Source: Streptococcus sanguinis
GTDB lineage: Bacteria; Bacillota; Bacilli; Lactobacillales; Streptococcaceae
Assembly: GCA_013378335.1 (NCBI GenBank)
Contig: CP040556.1
Span: 1,860,001-1,924,000 of the forward strand
Direction of reading: 5' to 3'
DNA: 64,000 nt
Below the pieces are notes generated by a model. It ran no database searches and was not told the DNA's origin. It saw only the letters and a list, made by a program, of their open reading frames with translations. Every line of letters begins with the position of its first letter. Within the stretch, counting starts at the first letter, position 1. Both the position numbers and the translations under genes were made by a program. This document shows, piece by piece, positions 55,569 through 64,000 of the stretch.

Positions 55569-56447
55569 TTAAAAAGATTGGACCGATGGGTGATGATTAA
55601 AGAGAGCATGGGTAGCCTTATAGATATGGTAGGCTGTTGCAGCGTTATTCATAGTGTAAAGGTGTATGCCCGCCACGTCCTGGGTCACCAAGTCAACAAT
55701 CTGATCCACAGCATAAGCCAGACCAGCTGCTCTCAGAGACTCTGGGTCATGTTCGTACTTATCCAGAATAGCCCGGAATTTTCTCGGCAGCTTAATATTC
55801 TCACATGTCTTGAGCAAGCGCAGAGCCTGATTGCGATTGAGAATCGGCATAATCCCAGCATGGATGGGCACTTCAACACCCGCTAAAATACACTTGTCCT
55901 GAAAATCATAAAAGCGCTCATTGTCAAAGAAAAGCTGGGTCACCAGACTAGAACAGCCAGCATCCACCTTTTTCTTGAGATTTTGAATATCCGAAATCTG
56001 ATTTGGCGAATCTGGATGGCCCTCTGGATAGCAGGCTCCGATGATGTTAAAGTGCGGCGCTTCTGTCTTGATGTACTCGATCAAGTCAGTCGCATAGGTA
56101 AAATCATCCTTAGGCGCTACATCTGGAAAAATATCCCCTCGCAAAGCCAGAATCTGATGGACACCAACCCGATCCAAAGACTGCAAGATATTGGACACCA
56201 TTTCCTTGGTCAGATAGACCGCAGGCAGGTGAGCAATCGTCGGAATCTTGAGATCATTGGCGATGAACTCCGTCAAACGAACCGTCGTCTCCTCAATATC
56301 AAACTTATTATTGCTGGCTGTCACACTAATAAAGTGAGGAGCCAGATCTTGCATCTCTCTCAATGCCTGAAAAATCTTATCATTGCCTACTGCCGGATTG
56401 GGAGGAAATACTTCAAATGAGAGACTAGGTGTGTGACGACGAACCAT
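55569..56447 (-). CDS. metF: methylenetetrahydrofolate reductase MetF
   Basis: The 292-aa flavin enzyme reduces 5,10-methylene-THF to 5-methyl-THF, the methyl donor for MetE. The TIM-barrel landmarks PSLSFEVFPPNP, ALRGDIFPD, GACYPEGHPDSPN and TQLFFDN are present. The ATG at 56447 is chosen with AAGGAA about 11 bases upstream. 137 bp separate it from metE on the same strand, and the pair is likely one transcript. Confidence 0.94.
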   Translation of the reverse strand: MVRRHTPSLSFEVFPPNPAVGNDKIFQALREMQDLAPHFISVTASNNKFDIEETTVRLTEFIANDLKIPTIAHLPAVYLTKEMVSNILQSLDRVGVHQILALRGDIFPDVAPKDDFTYATDLIEYIKTEAPHFNIIGACYPEGHPDSPNQISDIQNLKKKVDAGCSSLVTQLFFDNERFYDFQDKCILAGVEVPIHAGIMPILNRNQALRLLKTCENIKLPRKFRAILDKYEHDPESLRAAGLAYAVDQIVDLVTQDVAGIHLYTMNNAATAYHIYKATHALFNHHPSVQSF

Positions 56448-56584
56448 ATAACAAAAAGTTCCTTTCAATGATGGTAGCGATAGCCGAGGACAATCCTAGA
56501 AGAACAGCTTCTGCAGGATTGTCAGCTCTGCTTCAATTTTTGGGGTATCCTCCATCAAGATCAACTTTTGAAGTTCCAGGAGGA

Positions 56585-58837
56585 TTATTGCAAATGTTGT
56601 CTAGCTGCTTTGGCTGCTTCTACTAAGCGCACCAAGCTAGCCTTGGTTTCTGGGATACCACGAGTTTTAAGACCACAGTCAGGGTTGATCCAGACCTTGC
56701 TGCTTGGCACCTTAGCCAAGATAGCTTCGATCGTATGGTCAATTTCCCCTTCATTTGGCACGCGCGGTGAGTGGATATCGTAAACTCCAGGCCCCACTTC
56801 TGTCTGGAAGTTCTTAGCCTTGAGCTCGTCCAGGATTTCCAAGTTAGAGCGGCTAGCTTCAAAGGAAATCACGTCCGCATCCATGTTGTCGATAGCAGGG
56901 ATGATGTCTGTAAATTCTGAGTAACACATGTGAGTGTGGATTTGTGTATCTGGCGCTACTGTTGAGTGTACCAAGCGGAAGGCTGGAATTGCCCAGTCAA
57001 GGTAGTCTTCATACCAGTCGCTGCGACGGAGTGGCAATTTCTCACGAAGAGCAGCCTCGTCGATTTGGATAATCTTAACGCCTGCAGCTTCAAGGTCAAG
57101 CACTTCGTCCTTGATTGCCAAGGCGATTTGAAGGGTAGAATCCTTGATAGAGATGTCTTCACGTGGGAAGGACCAGTTAAGGATTGTTACAGGTCCAGTC
57201 AGCATGCCCTTAACAGGTTTGTCTGTACGGCTTTGAGCATAGCTAGACCATTTAACAGTGATTGGGTTAAGGCGAGTCACATCCCCCCAGATGATTGGTG
57301 GTTTCACCCCACGCATACCGTATGATTGTACCCAACCATTCTTAGAGAAGAGGTAACCTGACAGGTTTTGACCGAAGTACTCAACCATGTCATTACGCTC
57401 GAACTCACCATGCACCAGCACGTCAAAGCCAACTTCTTCTTGCCATTTGATCCATTCATCAATCTGCTCAGCCAAGAACTTATCATAGTCTTCTGCTGAC
57501 AGCTCGCCCTTGCGGAAAGCCAAGCGTTTGGCACGAACTTCCTTAGTTTGAGGGAAGGAACCAATTGTCGTAGTTGGCAATGGTGGTAGATTGAGCGCCT
57601 TGTGCTGAATTTCCTCACGCTCTGCAAAGACCGGCAGGCGAGTATAGTCCGCATCCGTCAAGCCAGCGATCCGAGCAGCCAGCTCTGCATTTTGCCCAAC
57701 ACGCTCTGCTGCAAAGAGAGCTTTGTTAGCAGCAAGTGCTTCTGCACCACCGCCATTTCGGATAGCATCTAAGTCACGGATTTCATCCAATTTTTCCACC
57801 GCAAAGGCAAAGTGGTTCAAGATTGCTGGTTCAAATTCTTCGTTAGCAGTCGTAAATGGCACATGGAGAAGTGAGCATGAGCTTGTCAAAACAAGATTTT
57901 CAGCTGGGATTTGCTCAAGCACTGCCAAGCTCTTTTCATAGTTGTTGCGCCAGATATTTTTACCATTGACAATCCCCGCATAAAGTGTCTTATCAGCTGG
58001 GAAACCACCTTTGACAAGGTCAAGAGTTTTCTTACCTTCTACAAAGTCCAGACCAATCGCATCTACTGGTAACTCTACAAGGTCTGCATAGATGTCACGA
58101 ACGTCACCAAAATAGGTTTGAACCAAGACTTCCAAGCCTTTCTTGTCTGCCAAAAGCTTCTTATAAAGATCCAAGAAGAGAGCTTTTTCTTCTGCTGATA
58201 GGTCTTTGACCAGACTTGGTTCATCCAGCTGGATACGCTCTGCGCCCAGTGCTGCTAATTTGGCAAAAACTTCTTGATAAGCTGCAGCCAGGGCATCTAC
58301 AAAGTCCGCTGCCGCCACACCATCTTCAAAATCAGATACTTGCAGGAGAGTGAATGGACCAACCACAACTGGACGGGTTACCAAGCCCAACTCTTTCGCT
58401 TCTGCAAATTCATCAAAAATCTTATGCCCAGCCAGCTTGACTTGGGTTTCTTTTTCAAATTTAGGAACGATATAGTGGTAGTTTGTGTTGAACCATTTCT
58501 TCATCGGAAGGGCACGGACATCCCCTTTTTCGCCCTGATAGCCACGAGCCAAGGCAAAATACCGCTCCAAGTCAGTCAACTCCAAGCCTTGCACAGATGA
58601 TGGCACCACATTAAAGAGAAAAGCCGCATCCAGCACATTGTCATAATGAGAAAAGTCATTGGACGGAATCTCTGAAATCTCCTTTTCCTTAACAATATTC
58701 CAGTGCTTAGCGCGCAGCTCTTTGGCCGCAGCCAGAAGCTCTTCTGCTGAGATTTCATGTCTAAAGTATTTTTCAGTTGTAAATTTCAATTCGCGGAATT
58801 CGCCCAAACGTGGGAAACCAATGATAGTCGTTGACAT
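56585..58837 (-). CDS. metE: cobalamin-independent methionine synthase MetE
   Basis: The 750-aa enzyme methylates homocysteine with 5-methyl-tetrahydropteroyltriglutamate. Both barrel halves are present (N-terminal [16 protein letters not shown]-terminal [13 protein letters not shown]). Zinc ligands are visible in THMCYSEF and in [11 protein letters not shown] near the C-terminus. A palindrome of the MtaR/MetR type lies upstream. MetF supplies its methyl donor. Confidence 0.96.
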   Translation of the reverse strand: MSTTIIGFPRLGEFRELKFTTEKYFRHEISAEELLAAAKELRAKHWNIVKEKEISEIPSNDFSHYDNVLDAAFLFNVVPSSVQGLELTDLERYFALARGYQGEKGDVRALPMKKWFNTNYHYIVPKFEKETQVKLAGHKIFDEFAEAKELGLVTRPVVVGPFTLLQVSDFEDGVAAADFVDALAAAYQEVFAKLAALGAERIQLDEPSLVKDLSAEEKALFLDLYKKLLADKKGLEVLVQTYFGDVRDIYADLVELPVDAIGLDFVEGKKTLDLVKGGFPADKTLYAGIVNGKNIWRNNYEKSLAVLEQIPAENLVLTSSCSLLHVPFTTANEEFEPAILNHFAFAVEKLDEIRDLDAIRNGGGAEALAANKALFAAERVGQNAELAARIAGLTDADYTRLPVFAEREEIQHKALNLPPLPTTTIGSFPQTKEVRAKRLAFRKGELSAEDYDKFLAEQIDEWIKWQEEVGFDVLVHGEFERNDMVEYFGQNLSGYLFSKNGWVQSYGMRGVKPPIIWGDVTRLNPITVKWSSYAQSRTDKPVKGMLTGPVTILNWSFPREDISIKDSTLQIALAIKDEVLDLEAAGVKIIQIDEAALREKLPLRRSDWYEDYLDWAIPAFRLVHSTVAPDTQIHTHMCYSEFTDIIPAIDNMDADVISFEASRSNLEILDELKAKNFQTEVGPGVYDIHSPRVPNEGEIDHTIEAILAKVPSSKVWINPDCGLKTRGIPETKASLVRLVEAAKAARQHLQ

Positions 58838-58917
58838 AAACGTCCTCCAAAATTTTTCTTGATTTTATCTTATCAGAAAATCCCCCCTCTGTATAATTGG
58901 AATTTTTCAGAGTTTGA

Positions 58918-58934
58918 TATAGTCTAAAACTATA
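58918..58934. promoter_or_regulatory. MET-box upstream of metE
   Basis: TATAGTCTAAAACTATA fits the streptococcal MET-box (TATAGTTTNAAACTATA) with one mismatch and lies about 80 bp before the metE ATG. MtaR-type LysR regulators bind this site. Confidence 0.75.
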
Positions 58935-59030
58935 ACCCCTCTCGTCAACCAGTCCAAAATCCCCATTTTAGAAGCACCATTGACTGTAATTATTGTTTGC
59001 TATAGGTAGAAGTTATGACCTTGGAAAAAG

Positions 59031-59198
59031 AAAAGAGTTTGGGACAAAAAGATTTCAATTTTTAAAAATCTTAATTATTAAGCCCTTCAAATCTATAATT
59101 AAATGAGAAAAGCGAACAAAGCAGAATTCTGATTACCAGAAAACTAGTTTTGTTCGCTTTTTATATTTGAGGTTGGACTTTTGTCCCAGCCTCTTCTT
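59031..59198. repeat. CTGGGAC hairpin repeat, copy E
   Basis: Element of about 168 bp with ends AAAAGAGTTTGGGACAAAAA and TTTTGTCCCAGCCTCTT, and an internal AAAAGCGAACAAAGC stem. Almost identical to copy D and in the same orientation. It abuts the stop of the exporter gene at 59200 and probably terminates it. Confidence 0.88.
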
Positions 59199-59199
59199 T

Positions 59200-60294
59200 T
59201 CATTCTTTTACTAGTGCTTTTTTCTCCTCCTTCTCCACAACAAACTCTCTAACCAAGCGGTAGATAACTGCGAATATCGGAATAAAGAAGATCATACCGA
59301 CCAAACCGAAGAGATTACCTCCGATCAAGGCTGCGGCTAGGGTAAAGAGTGTTGGGAGACCGACTGACTGGCCTACCACGCGCGGATAGATAACATTGCC
59401 CTCAATCAGCTGCACTCCCTGAAATACTGCGATTGAAAGAAGAGCTTTCCAAGGGCTGTCAGTGAAGATAAAGATAGCTCCCAGAGCACAAGCTGAGAAG
59501 GGACCAATGTAGGGAATAAAAGAGAGCACTCCGGCCAAAACCCCTGTTAGGGCTGCATAAGGCAGGCCTGTCAGAGAGTAGGCGACAAAGACCAAAACAC
59601 CGACAATGACGGCCTCGATCATCTGCCCCATCAGAAACTTATCATAGGTCTCAACAATGACAGAACCGACATAGGATAGGCGTTTCACAGCCTTCTCAGG
59701 AAGCAGTACCTGCAGGAGACGGCTAGTGATTGTCTGCAAATGCTCTTTGCTGCTCAAAAAAGCAAACATGAGAAAAATAGACATGATGATAGAAAAGAAA
59801 TTGCCAAAAATAGCAGAGATATTGCCCGTCAGACTGCCCAGAAGAGAGATGGCTCGGTTGACAATGTCACTGTTTTGCAGTTGCTTGGTTAAATCTTGCA
59901 ACTGACTAGAGGAAAGCAAGCCAGACTGCTGCAGCCACTTGGCTACCTGAGGCGCTACCTTGCCGATTGTTGCGCTCAGCTGATTGACCGCTGTGGTCAG
60001 GGTCGGTACGACGATGGAAACAATCCCCGTCATAATGAGAGCTAAAATCAGCACCTCTAAAACCAAGGCCAAACCGCGCTGCAACTTCTGAGGGACTCGG
60101 CATTTTTCTAGAAGGTCTTCCAGCTTTTTCATCGGGACATTAAAGATAAAGGCTAGGACTCCACCCAGTATAATAGGCGAAAAAACCGAAGTCAGACTCT
60201 GCAGGCCAGACCAGATATTCCCGATATAGAGAACCAGAGCCATAGCGAGCGCCGCAAAGACGATGAGTTTATAGGATTCATTTATTTTTTTCAT
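59200..60294 (-). CDS. AI-2E family transporter (PerM-like)
   Basis: The 364-aa membrane protein has about eight helices and the family blocks FNVPMKKLEDLLE (residue ~50), GVLAGVLSFIPYIGPFSACALG (residue ~235) and GNVIYPRVVGQSVGLP (residue ~300). Family members export AI-2 or other small solutes or act as Na+/H+ exchangers; the substrate here is unknown. Its stop abuts repeat E. Confidence 0.85.
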   Translation of the reverse strand: MKKINESYKLIVFAALAMALVLYIGNIWSGLQSLTSVFSPIILGGVLAFIFNVPMKKLEDLLEKCRVPQKLQRGLALVLEVLILALIMTGIVSIVVPTLTTAVNQLSATIGKVAPQVAKWLQQSGLLSSSQLQDLTKQLQNSDIVNRAISLLGSLTGNISAIFGNFFSIIMSIFLMFAFLSSKEHLQTITSRLLQVLLPEKAVKRLSYVGSVIVETYDKFLMGQMIEAVIVGVLVFVAYSLTGLPYAALTGVLAGVLSFIPYIGPFSACALGAIFIFTDSPWKALLSIAVFQGVQLIEGNVIYPRVVGQSVGLPTLFTLAAALIGGNLFGLVGMIFFIPIFAVIYRLVREFVVEKEEKKALVKE

Positions 60295-60394
60295 AAGGCT
60301 TCCTTTTAAGGTTTTGTCATTTCCTTATTTTATCATAATTTTCGAGGACTTTCGAGCAGGAGAAAGCAAGGGTCAGTCAGCTTTTTCATTGATC

Positions 60395-60745
60395 TTAAAA
60401 ATTTTGCAAATCTTGAAGATAGAGAACCCCAGCTCCTATGGATAGAAGGCCTGCAAAGATAGCTAGAAAAGGAATAAATCCCATGATGGATGCAAAAAGC
60501 AGCATCTGATGATTCATCTTATTGACCCTTGAGTCCCCAGCATAATGAGACATACCAGCTAAGGAAAGCATCAACAAGAAAAGATTAATTAGCACAATCA
60601 GAACTCCCCAGATGTAATTTTCAATGAAGCTGAGAATCAAATCAACAAACTCAAAACTTGATCTTTGTAAAGACAAATAAATGATCAGAATTCCCGCTAT
60701 AATACTCGCAATCCCATTTACCAATAACAATTTATTCGACTTCAT
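60395..60745 (-). CDS. small four-helix membrane protein
   Basis: The 116-aa protein has four hydrophobic segments (LLVNGIASIIAGILIIYL; WGVLIVLINLFLLMLSLAG; QMLLFASIMGFIPFLAIFAGL; and the ISIGAGVLYL-like end) and polar loops. It recalls DUF4064-type proteins, but the match is weak. Not near an obvious partner; 100 bp from the exporter gene. Confidence 0.6.
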   Translation of the reverse strand: MKSNKLLLVNGIASIIAGILIIYLSLQRSSFEFVDLILSFIENYIWGVLIVLINLFLLMLSLAGMSHYAGDSRVNKMNHQMLLFASIMGFIPFLAIFAGLLSIGAGVLYLQDLQNF

Positions 60746-60865
60746 ATAAATCTCATTCTTTCTTTTTTACAAATAGTATACCTAGCCACTTTCTAATCTG
60801 TCAACCATTATCAAAGAATGGCTGTCTCATCCGATAAATCCGTTTTCATTCGAATTATCTTATGA

Positions 60866-60880
60866 TAAAATAGCTTTATG
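60866..60880 (+). promoter_or_regulatory. pabBC promoter, apparently leaderless
   Basis: An extended -10 (TGATAAAAT, 60863-60871) lies seven bases before the ATG at 60878, and TTTTCA at 60843 is a weak -35. No ribosome binding site precedes the ATG. The geometry repeats that of queG. Confidence 0.5.
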
Positions 60881-62608
60881 CACAAGAAAACGATTATTGA
60901 TTTTAAGCAGTTGGGCCAACGCCTGATTTTTACGAATCCCATCAAGGAGCTAAAGACTCGTCGTCTTGACCAAGTAAAGGAACTTTTGACAGAGATTGAG
61001 AGCTGGCAGGAGAAAGGATACTATGCTGTCGGTTATGTCAGCTATGAAGCAGCTCCAGCCTTTGAGGAAAAGTTTCAGGTTCATCAGGATCCGCTCCAGA
61101 AAGAATACCTCCTCTACTTTACTATCCACGATACGGCCGAGCAGGCTGCCATTCCCTTGACCTATGAGGAAGTGGAAATGCCAGCGGCTTGGCGAGGGCT
61201 GACTTCTGAGCAAGAGTATGAAAAGGCCATCGAAACTATTCACCATCATATCCGCCAAGGCGATACTTATCAGGTCAACTACACGGTACAGCTGTGCGCG
61301 GAGCTCAATCCTGAGGATAGCTTGGCTATTTACAACAGGCTGGTTGTCGAGCAAAATGCGGCCTACAATGCCTATGTAGAGCATGACGAGACTGCCATCT
61401 TGTCCATCAGTCCTGAACTCTTTTTCGAGGAGCAGCGAGGTCAACTGACCACTCGTCCTATGAAAGGAACCACCAATCGGGGACTGACCTTAGAGCAGGA
61501 TAGAGAGCAGGCTGCATGGTTGGCCCAGGATGCCAAAAACCGAGCAGAAAATATGATGATTGTCGATTTGCTGCGCAATGACATGAACCGTATTTCTCAG
61601 ACGGGCAGCGAGCACATTGAGCGGCTCTGCAGCGTCGAACAATACTCTACAGTCTGGCAGATGACCTCTACCATCAAAAGCCAGCTGCATGAGGGAATCG
61701 GACTAGCAGAACTTTTCAAGGCACTCTTTCCTTGCGGATCTATCACAGGTGCGCCTAAAATCTCGACCATGGCTATCATCAAGGCGACAGAAAAAGCTGC
61801 CCGCGGTGTCTACTGCGGTACAGTCGGCATTTGCCTGCCAGACCAGAGACGGATTTTCAACGTGGCCATCCGCACCATCCAGCTACAGGCTGGCAAGGCC
61901 GTCTATGGTGTTGGCGGGGGAATCACTTGGGACAGCACGTGGAAATCCGAATACATCGAAACCCAGCAAAAATCAGCCGTCCTCTATCGGAAAAATCCGC
62001 GATTTGACCTGATTTCCACTGGAAAAATGACGGATGGGAAGCTGACCTTGCAAGACCAACACCTGCAAAGACTGACAGAAGCAGCTAGCTACTTCGCCTA
62101 TCCTTTTGAGCAAGACAAACTGAAGCAAGAGCTAGAAGAAACCTGCGCTCAGCTGGATAAAGGGCAGGATTACAGGCTGCGTATAGCTCTTAAAAAAGAC
62201 GGCAGTATTGAGCTAGAAACTGCTCCTCTACTGCCACTGACGGAGACTTTCAGAAAGGCAAAACTGGTTGAGCAAACAGCCAATCTAGCCCAGCCTTTTA
62301 CCTATTTCAAGACCAGCCATCGGCCTCATCTGACCTTGGAGCAGCAAGAACAGATTTACTACAATACTCAAGGCCAACTGCTGGAAACCTCTATCGGAAA
62401 TCTACTGCTGGAGCTAGACGGCAAGCTCTACACGCCTCCAGCTGAACTAGGCCTGCTCAAGGGCACCTATCGCCAGCAGCTACTGGATAAGGGGCAAGCT
62501 ACTGAAAAAGTTTTAACGCTGGCTGATCTGGCTCAAGCGGAGAAAATCTATGCCTGCAATGCAGTCAGGGGGGTATACGAGCTAGAGATTGATAAAGGAG
62601 AACTCTGA
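60878..62608 (+). CDS. pabB: aminodeoxychorismate synthase-lyase fusion (PabB-PabC)
   Basis: The 576-aa protein has an N-terminal chorismate-binding domain (about 1-370: RPMKGTTNRG, DLLRNDMNRI, GSITGAPK, GGGITWDS) and a C-terminal PLP class-IV lyase (about 380-576; FTYFKTSHRP with the PLP lysine, LLETSIGNLLL). It makes 4-amino-4-deoxychorismate and then p-aminobenzoate for folate. No glutamine amidotransferase (PabA) is visible beside it. The stop overlaps the next gene's ribosome binding site. Confidence 0.93.
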   Translation: MHKKTIIDFKQLGQRLIFTNPIKELKTRRLDQVKELLTEIESWQEKGYYAVGYVSYEAAPAFEEKFQVHQDPLQKEYLLYFTIHDTAEQAAIPLTYEEVEMPAAWRGLTSEQEYEKAIETIHHHIRQGDTYQVNYTVQLCAELNPEDSLAIYNRLVVEQNAAYNAYVEHDETAILSISPELFFEEQRGQLTTRPMKGTTNRGLTLEQDREQAAWLAQDAKNRAENMMIVDLLRNDMNRISQTGSEHIERLCSVEQYSTVWQMTSTIKSQLHEGIGLAELFKALFPCGSITGAPKISTMAIIKATEKAARGVYCGTVGICLPDQRRIFNVAIRTIQLQAGKAVYGVGGGITWDSTWKSEYIETQQKSAVLYRKNPRFDLISTGKMTDGKLTLQDQHLQRLTEAASYFAYPFEQDKLKQELEETCAQLDKGQDYRLRIALKKDGSIELETAPLLPLTETFRKAKLVEQTANLAQPFTYFKTSHRPHLTLEQQEQIYYNTQGQLLETSIGNLLLELDGKLYTPPAELGLLKGTYRQQLLDKGQATEKVLTLADLAQAEKIYACNAVRGVYELEIDKGEL

Positions 62609-62609
62609 T

Positions 62610-63224
62610 ATGAAAGTTATCTTTCTGCACGGACTAGGGCAAGATGAGCGTTCTTGGAAGAAAGTTCAAGAAGCTCTAACAGATGTCCCAACGGAGTCGC
62701 TGGCTCTTTTTCCAAGGGGAAATGAAAGCTACCAAGAAATTCGACAAGCAACCCTCCAGCACCTTCAGGCCCAAAAACAGCCTTTCATCTTAGTCGGTTT
62801 GTCACTCGGTGGCTTGCTGGCACTGGACCTAGCTGACCAGACTCTTCCTCATCTAAAGGGCTTGATTTTATCCGGAACTCAATACAATTTAGCAGATAAT
62901 TTTCTCTACAGACTGCAGATTCTCGTCTTTAAACTGATTCCCAAAAGCGTCTTCTCCAAGCAAGGAGCCGATAAGGAACAGATGCTGCGGATTTTGACCG
63001 AGCTACGTAAGGTAAATCTCACTGATAAAATTAAAACAATCAAGCTTCCCAGCCTGCTTGTTTGCGGTAGCAAAGACAAGCCCAATCTAAAAGCTGCCTA
63101 TGAGCTTAACAAGCTGCTGAAAGGTTCTCAGCTTCACATCATAGAAAAGGGCGGCCATACTCTGAATAGCCAAGAGCCAGAAACATTTGCTCAAATAATT
63201 GAGAAACTCCTACATGAATTCTGA
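62610..63224 (+). CDS. alpha/beta hydrolase
   Basis: The 204-aa cytoplasmic hydrolase starts MKVIFLHGLGQDERSW at ATG 62610, behind AAAGGAG. The nucleophile elbow is GLSLGG (Ser near residue 72), the acid is likely Asp in CGSKDKPN and the His is in GGHTLN near the end. No specific substrate is evident. It begins one base after the pabBC stop, so it is translationally coupled to it. Confidence 0.87.
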   Translation: MKVIFLHGLGQDERSWKKVQEALTDVPTESLALFPRGNESYQEIRQATLQHLQAQKQPFILVGLSLGGLLALDLADQTLPHLKGLILSGTQYNLADNFLYRLQILVFKLIPKSVFSKQGADKEQMLRILTELRKVNLTDKIKTIKLPSLLVCGSKDKPNLKAAYELNKLLKGSQLHIIEKGGHTLNSQEPETFAQIIEKLLHEF

Positions 63225-63249
63225 CTCTTTTATAATGATCAATCAAAAA

Positions 63250-63287
63250 CTTTAGAAATATTTGAGAAATTCTTTAGAAATATTTGA
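63250..63287 (+). promoter_or_regulatory. direct-repeat activator site before the ABC ATPase
   Basis: CTTTAGAAATATTTGA occurs twice (63250-63265 and 63272-63287), 22 bp apart, just upstream of TATACT at 63298. No good -35 exists; the repeats occupy that region. Confidence 0.55.
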
Positions 63288-63358
63288 AAGTTTGGCGCTA
63301 TACTAATTAATAAGAAGAGGAGTTTTCTCTCCTAACATCATGAAAAGGAGAATTGATC

Positions 63359-64000
63359 ATGGAAAATGTTTTGGTTTTACAGCAAGTCAGCAAGAAATTT
63401 GGCCGGCAGTACGCTCTGACCGATGTGAGTCTGACGATAAAAAAAGGAGATATTTACGGTTTGATTGGCAAGAACGGGGCCGGAAAGACCACTCTGATCA
63501 AGGTCATCACCCAGCTCTTGGAAGCAAGCAGTGGCAATGTCTCCCTCTTTGGCTCTCAGACCTATCAAGAATGGACGCAGAGCCTCAAACGGGTCGGTTC
63601 GGTCATCGAAACACCGGTCGCTCACAACCACCTGACAGCCTATGAAAATCTCAGCTACTACTGCAAGCTCCGCCATATTCCCCATGCGGACAAGGTCATC
63701 CGTGAAACCTTGGAATACGTGGACTTGACAGATACGGGCAAGAAGAAATTCCGCGACTTCTCCCTCGGGATGAAACAACGGCTGGGTCTGGCTATCGCGC
63801 TTCTTACCAGACCTGACCTGATGATACTGGATGAGCCTATCAACGGACTAGATCCTGTCGGCATCAAGGAATTTCGCCAGCTTGTCCAAAAGCTCAATGA
63901 AGAGCTGGGCATGACCTTTGTTATTTCTAGTCATATCCTATCCGAGCTCTATCTAGTCGCTACGCGCTTTGGTATCATTGACCAAGGTCATATGATCAAG
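63359..64000 (+). CDS. ABC transporter ATPase, partial (runs off right edge)
   Basis: The first 214 codons show a complete ABC ATPase core of the BcrA/bacitracin-export type: Walker A GKNGAGKTT, Q-loop, signature FSLGMKQR, Walker B LMILDEP, D-loop, and H-loop SSHILSE. AAAAGGAG precedes the ATG. A permease would be expected in the next window. Antimicrobial-peptide or lantibiotic efflux and immunity is the common role of this subfamily; it fits the tandem activator repeats upstream. Confidence 0.88.
   Translation, partial: MENVLVLQQVSKKFGRQYALTDVSLTIKKGDIYGLIGKNGAGKTTLIKVITQLLEASSGNVSLFGSQTYQEWTQSLKRVGSVIETPVAHNHLTAYENLSYYCKLRHIPHADKVIRETLEYVDLTDTGKKKFRDFSLGMKQRLGLAIALLTRPDLMILDEPINGLDPVGIKEFRQLVQKLNEELGMTFVISSHILSELYLVATRFGIIDQGHMIK

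Noticed and set aside
56470..56560. 19-codon minus-strand frame (MEDTPKIEAEL...) between metE and metF
   Set aside because: No convincing ribosome binding site and no known peptide at this locus.
1..64000. CRISPR array, tRNA, rRNA, prophage or ICE
   Set aside because: No regularly spaced repeats, no cloverleaf or rRNA signatures and no phage or conjugation genes were seen; the only mobile element is the IS30-family copy.

Overview
The window looks like chromosome of an oral viridans Streptococcus, most likely of the sanguinis/gordonii group. The evidence is mid-40s GC, strong AGGAGG ribosome binding sites, TTGACA/TATAAT promoters, a YSIRK-type and LPKTG-anchored pullulanase, an scr sucrose locus, a GAS-like histidine-utilisation cluster, and recurrent hairpin repeats that begin with CTGGGACAAAA. 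This is inference; no search was run. I see no tRNA, rRNA, prophage or CRISPR array.

Layout. (1) 1-1500: a decayed patch with small membrane proteins (a partial DUF443-like gene, an N-terminal remnant and its intact 213-aa relative). (2) 1576-7290: queG, a heterodimeric ABC exporter with its MarR repressor and three operator copies, and a second peptide deformylase homologue lacking the motif 1 glutamine. (3) 7337-12903: the sucrose locus scrK-scrA / scrB-scrR with divergent promoters, paired ScrR-type operators and a cre-like site. (4) 13109-18009: a P4-type acid phosphatase lipoprotein and a surface pullulanase under a perfect cre site. (5) 18160-25426: nusB-asp23-efp, pepP, uvrA, corA and a DUF1129 gene. 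(6) 25449-28711: a TetR-controlled ABC transporter whose ATPase gene is frameshifted. (7) 28757-29829: rpsF-ssb-rpsR with a candidate S6:S18 leader.

(8) 30008-41615: a full hut cluster. hutI faces away from hutU-ftcD-fchA-fhs-hutD-permease-hutH, and hutG has its own promoter. Formiminoglutamate can be split directly by HutG or routed through FtcD/FchA/Fhs, which recovers its one-carbon unit as folate and potentially ATP. (9) 41646-45917: an intact IS30-family element sitting inside a 167-bp hairpin repeat, with TTT duplicated on each side, then a 1018-aa SARP/LAL-like regulator. (10) 46077-49780: a PrsW-like protease, a triple-hairpin intergenic block, and a three-gene overlapping operon (GT2-GtrA fusion, exported phosphodiester glycosidase, membrane protein) with a VicR/WalR-like box upstream. 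I regard this as the least described system in the window. (11) 49950-55471: two tandem histidine phosphatases, a Cof-type HAD phosphatase, an alpha-galactosidase and its AraC regulator. (12) 55569-58934: metF-metE with a MET-box. (13) 59200-64000: an AI-2E-family exporter, a small membrane protein, a pabB-pabC fusion that appears leaderless, an alpha/beta hydrolase, and an ABC ATPase that runs off the right edge.

Carbon use (sucrose, starch, alpha-galactosides), histidine catabolism and C1/methionine metabolism dominate. Much of the regulation can be read directly from operator palindromes, cre sites and terminators that overlap the next promoter.
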